The notes under the pieces were generated by a model. It was not told where the DNA came from and made no database searches. It saw only the letters and a program-made list of their open reading frames with translations. The position numbers and the translations under genes are program-made. A stretch of 5,925 nt of DNA from an uncultured Clostridia bacterium. GTDB lineage: Bacteria > Bacillota > Clostridia > Oscillospirales > Acutalibacteraceae. The DNA lies in contig CAMFYM010000087.1 of the NCBI GenBank assembly GCA_946002045.1, forward strand, positions 1 through 5,925. Direction: 5' to 3'. This document shows positions 5,893-5,925 of this stretch, piece by piece (positions within the stretch are counted from its first letter, which is position 1; every line of letters begins with the position of its first letter).

Positions 5893-5925
5893 CTGTCTCT
5901 TATACACATCTGACGCTGCCGACGA
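5893..5925 (-). other. Residual Nextera/Tn5 sequencing adapter (not genomic)
   Basis: CTGTCTCTTATACACATCT (5893-5911) followed by GACGCTGCCGACGA (5912-5925) is the exact reverse complement of the adapter at 6-38. It is library sequence and should be trimmed. It is the same read-1 side adapter as at the left end, not the read-2 partner, whose outer part has a different sequence. Confidence 0.98.

Overview
The window is a Tn5-tagmented fragment of bacterial chromosome with sequencing adapter still attached at both ends. Genuine genomic sequence runs from about 39 to 5892. Bases 1-38 and 5893-5925 are Nextera-type adapter, in inverted orientation to each other. The genes point to a Gram-positive, low-to-mid GC member of the Clostridia, probably an anaerobic gut-type Oscillospiraceae/Ruminococcaceae or relative. 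The reasons are the pgk-tpiA-gpmI gene order, strong AGGAGG/AGAGGT ribosome binding sites, a cofactor-independent phosphoglycerate mutase, and a secreted glucosaminidase with SH3b and fibronectin type III domains. The taxonomic call is inference from gene content and style; no 16S or other marker is present.

Left and centre (82-3669, + strand): three consecutive lower-glycolysis genes, pgk, tpiA and gpmI, lie in one direction with short gaps (23 and 61 nt) and very probably form one transcription unit. In this group gap is commonly found just upstream of pgk; it would lie outside the window. TIM interconverts the triose phosphates, PGK makes the first ATP of the pay-off phase, and iPGM moves the phosphate from C3 to C2 ahead of enolase. 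All three look full length, with every catalytic residue I could check in place. A GC-rich hairpin without a U-tract sits between tpiA and gpmI.

Junction (3670-3729): a 16-bp perfect inverted repeat with A and T tracts on either side forms a bidirectional intrinsic terminator between the convergent gpmI and the following gene.

Right (3730-5844, - strand): one 704-residue exported protein. It has a signal peptide, a GH73-like N-acetylglucosaminidase region that appears to be interrupted by an SH3b domain, then three fibronectin type III repeats. It is probably a cell-wall autolysin. Its ribosome binding site and an extended -10 promoter element are visible, but the -35 region is cut off by the adapter.

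No mobile element, CRISPR array, RNA gene or defence system is visible, and no gap between genes exceeds 300 bases. I do not see a previously undescribed system. The points most worth a second look are the adapter contamination, with its artefactual N-terminal extension of pgk, and the nested SH3b domain in the glucosaminidase.
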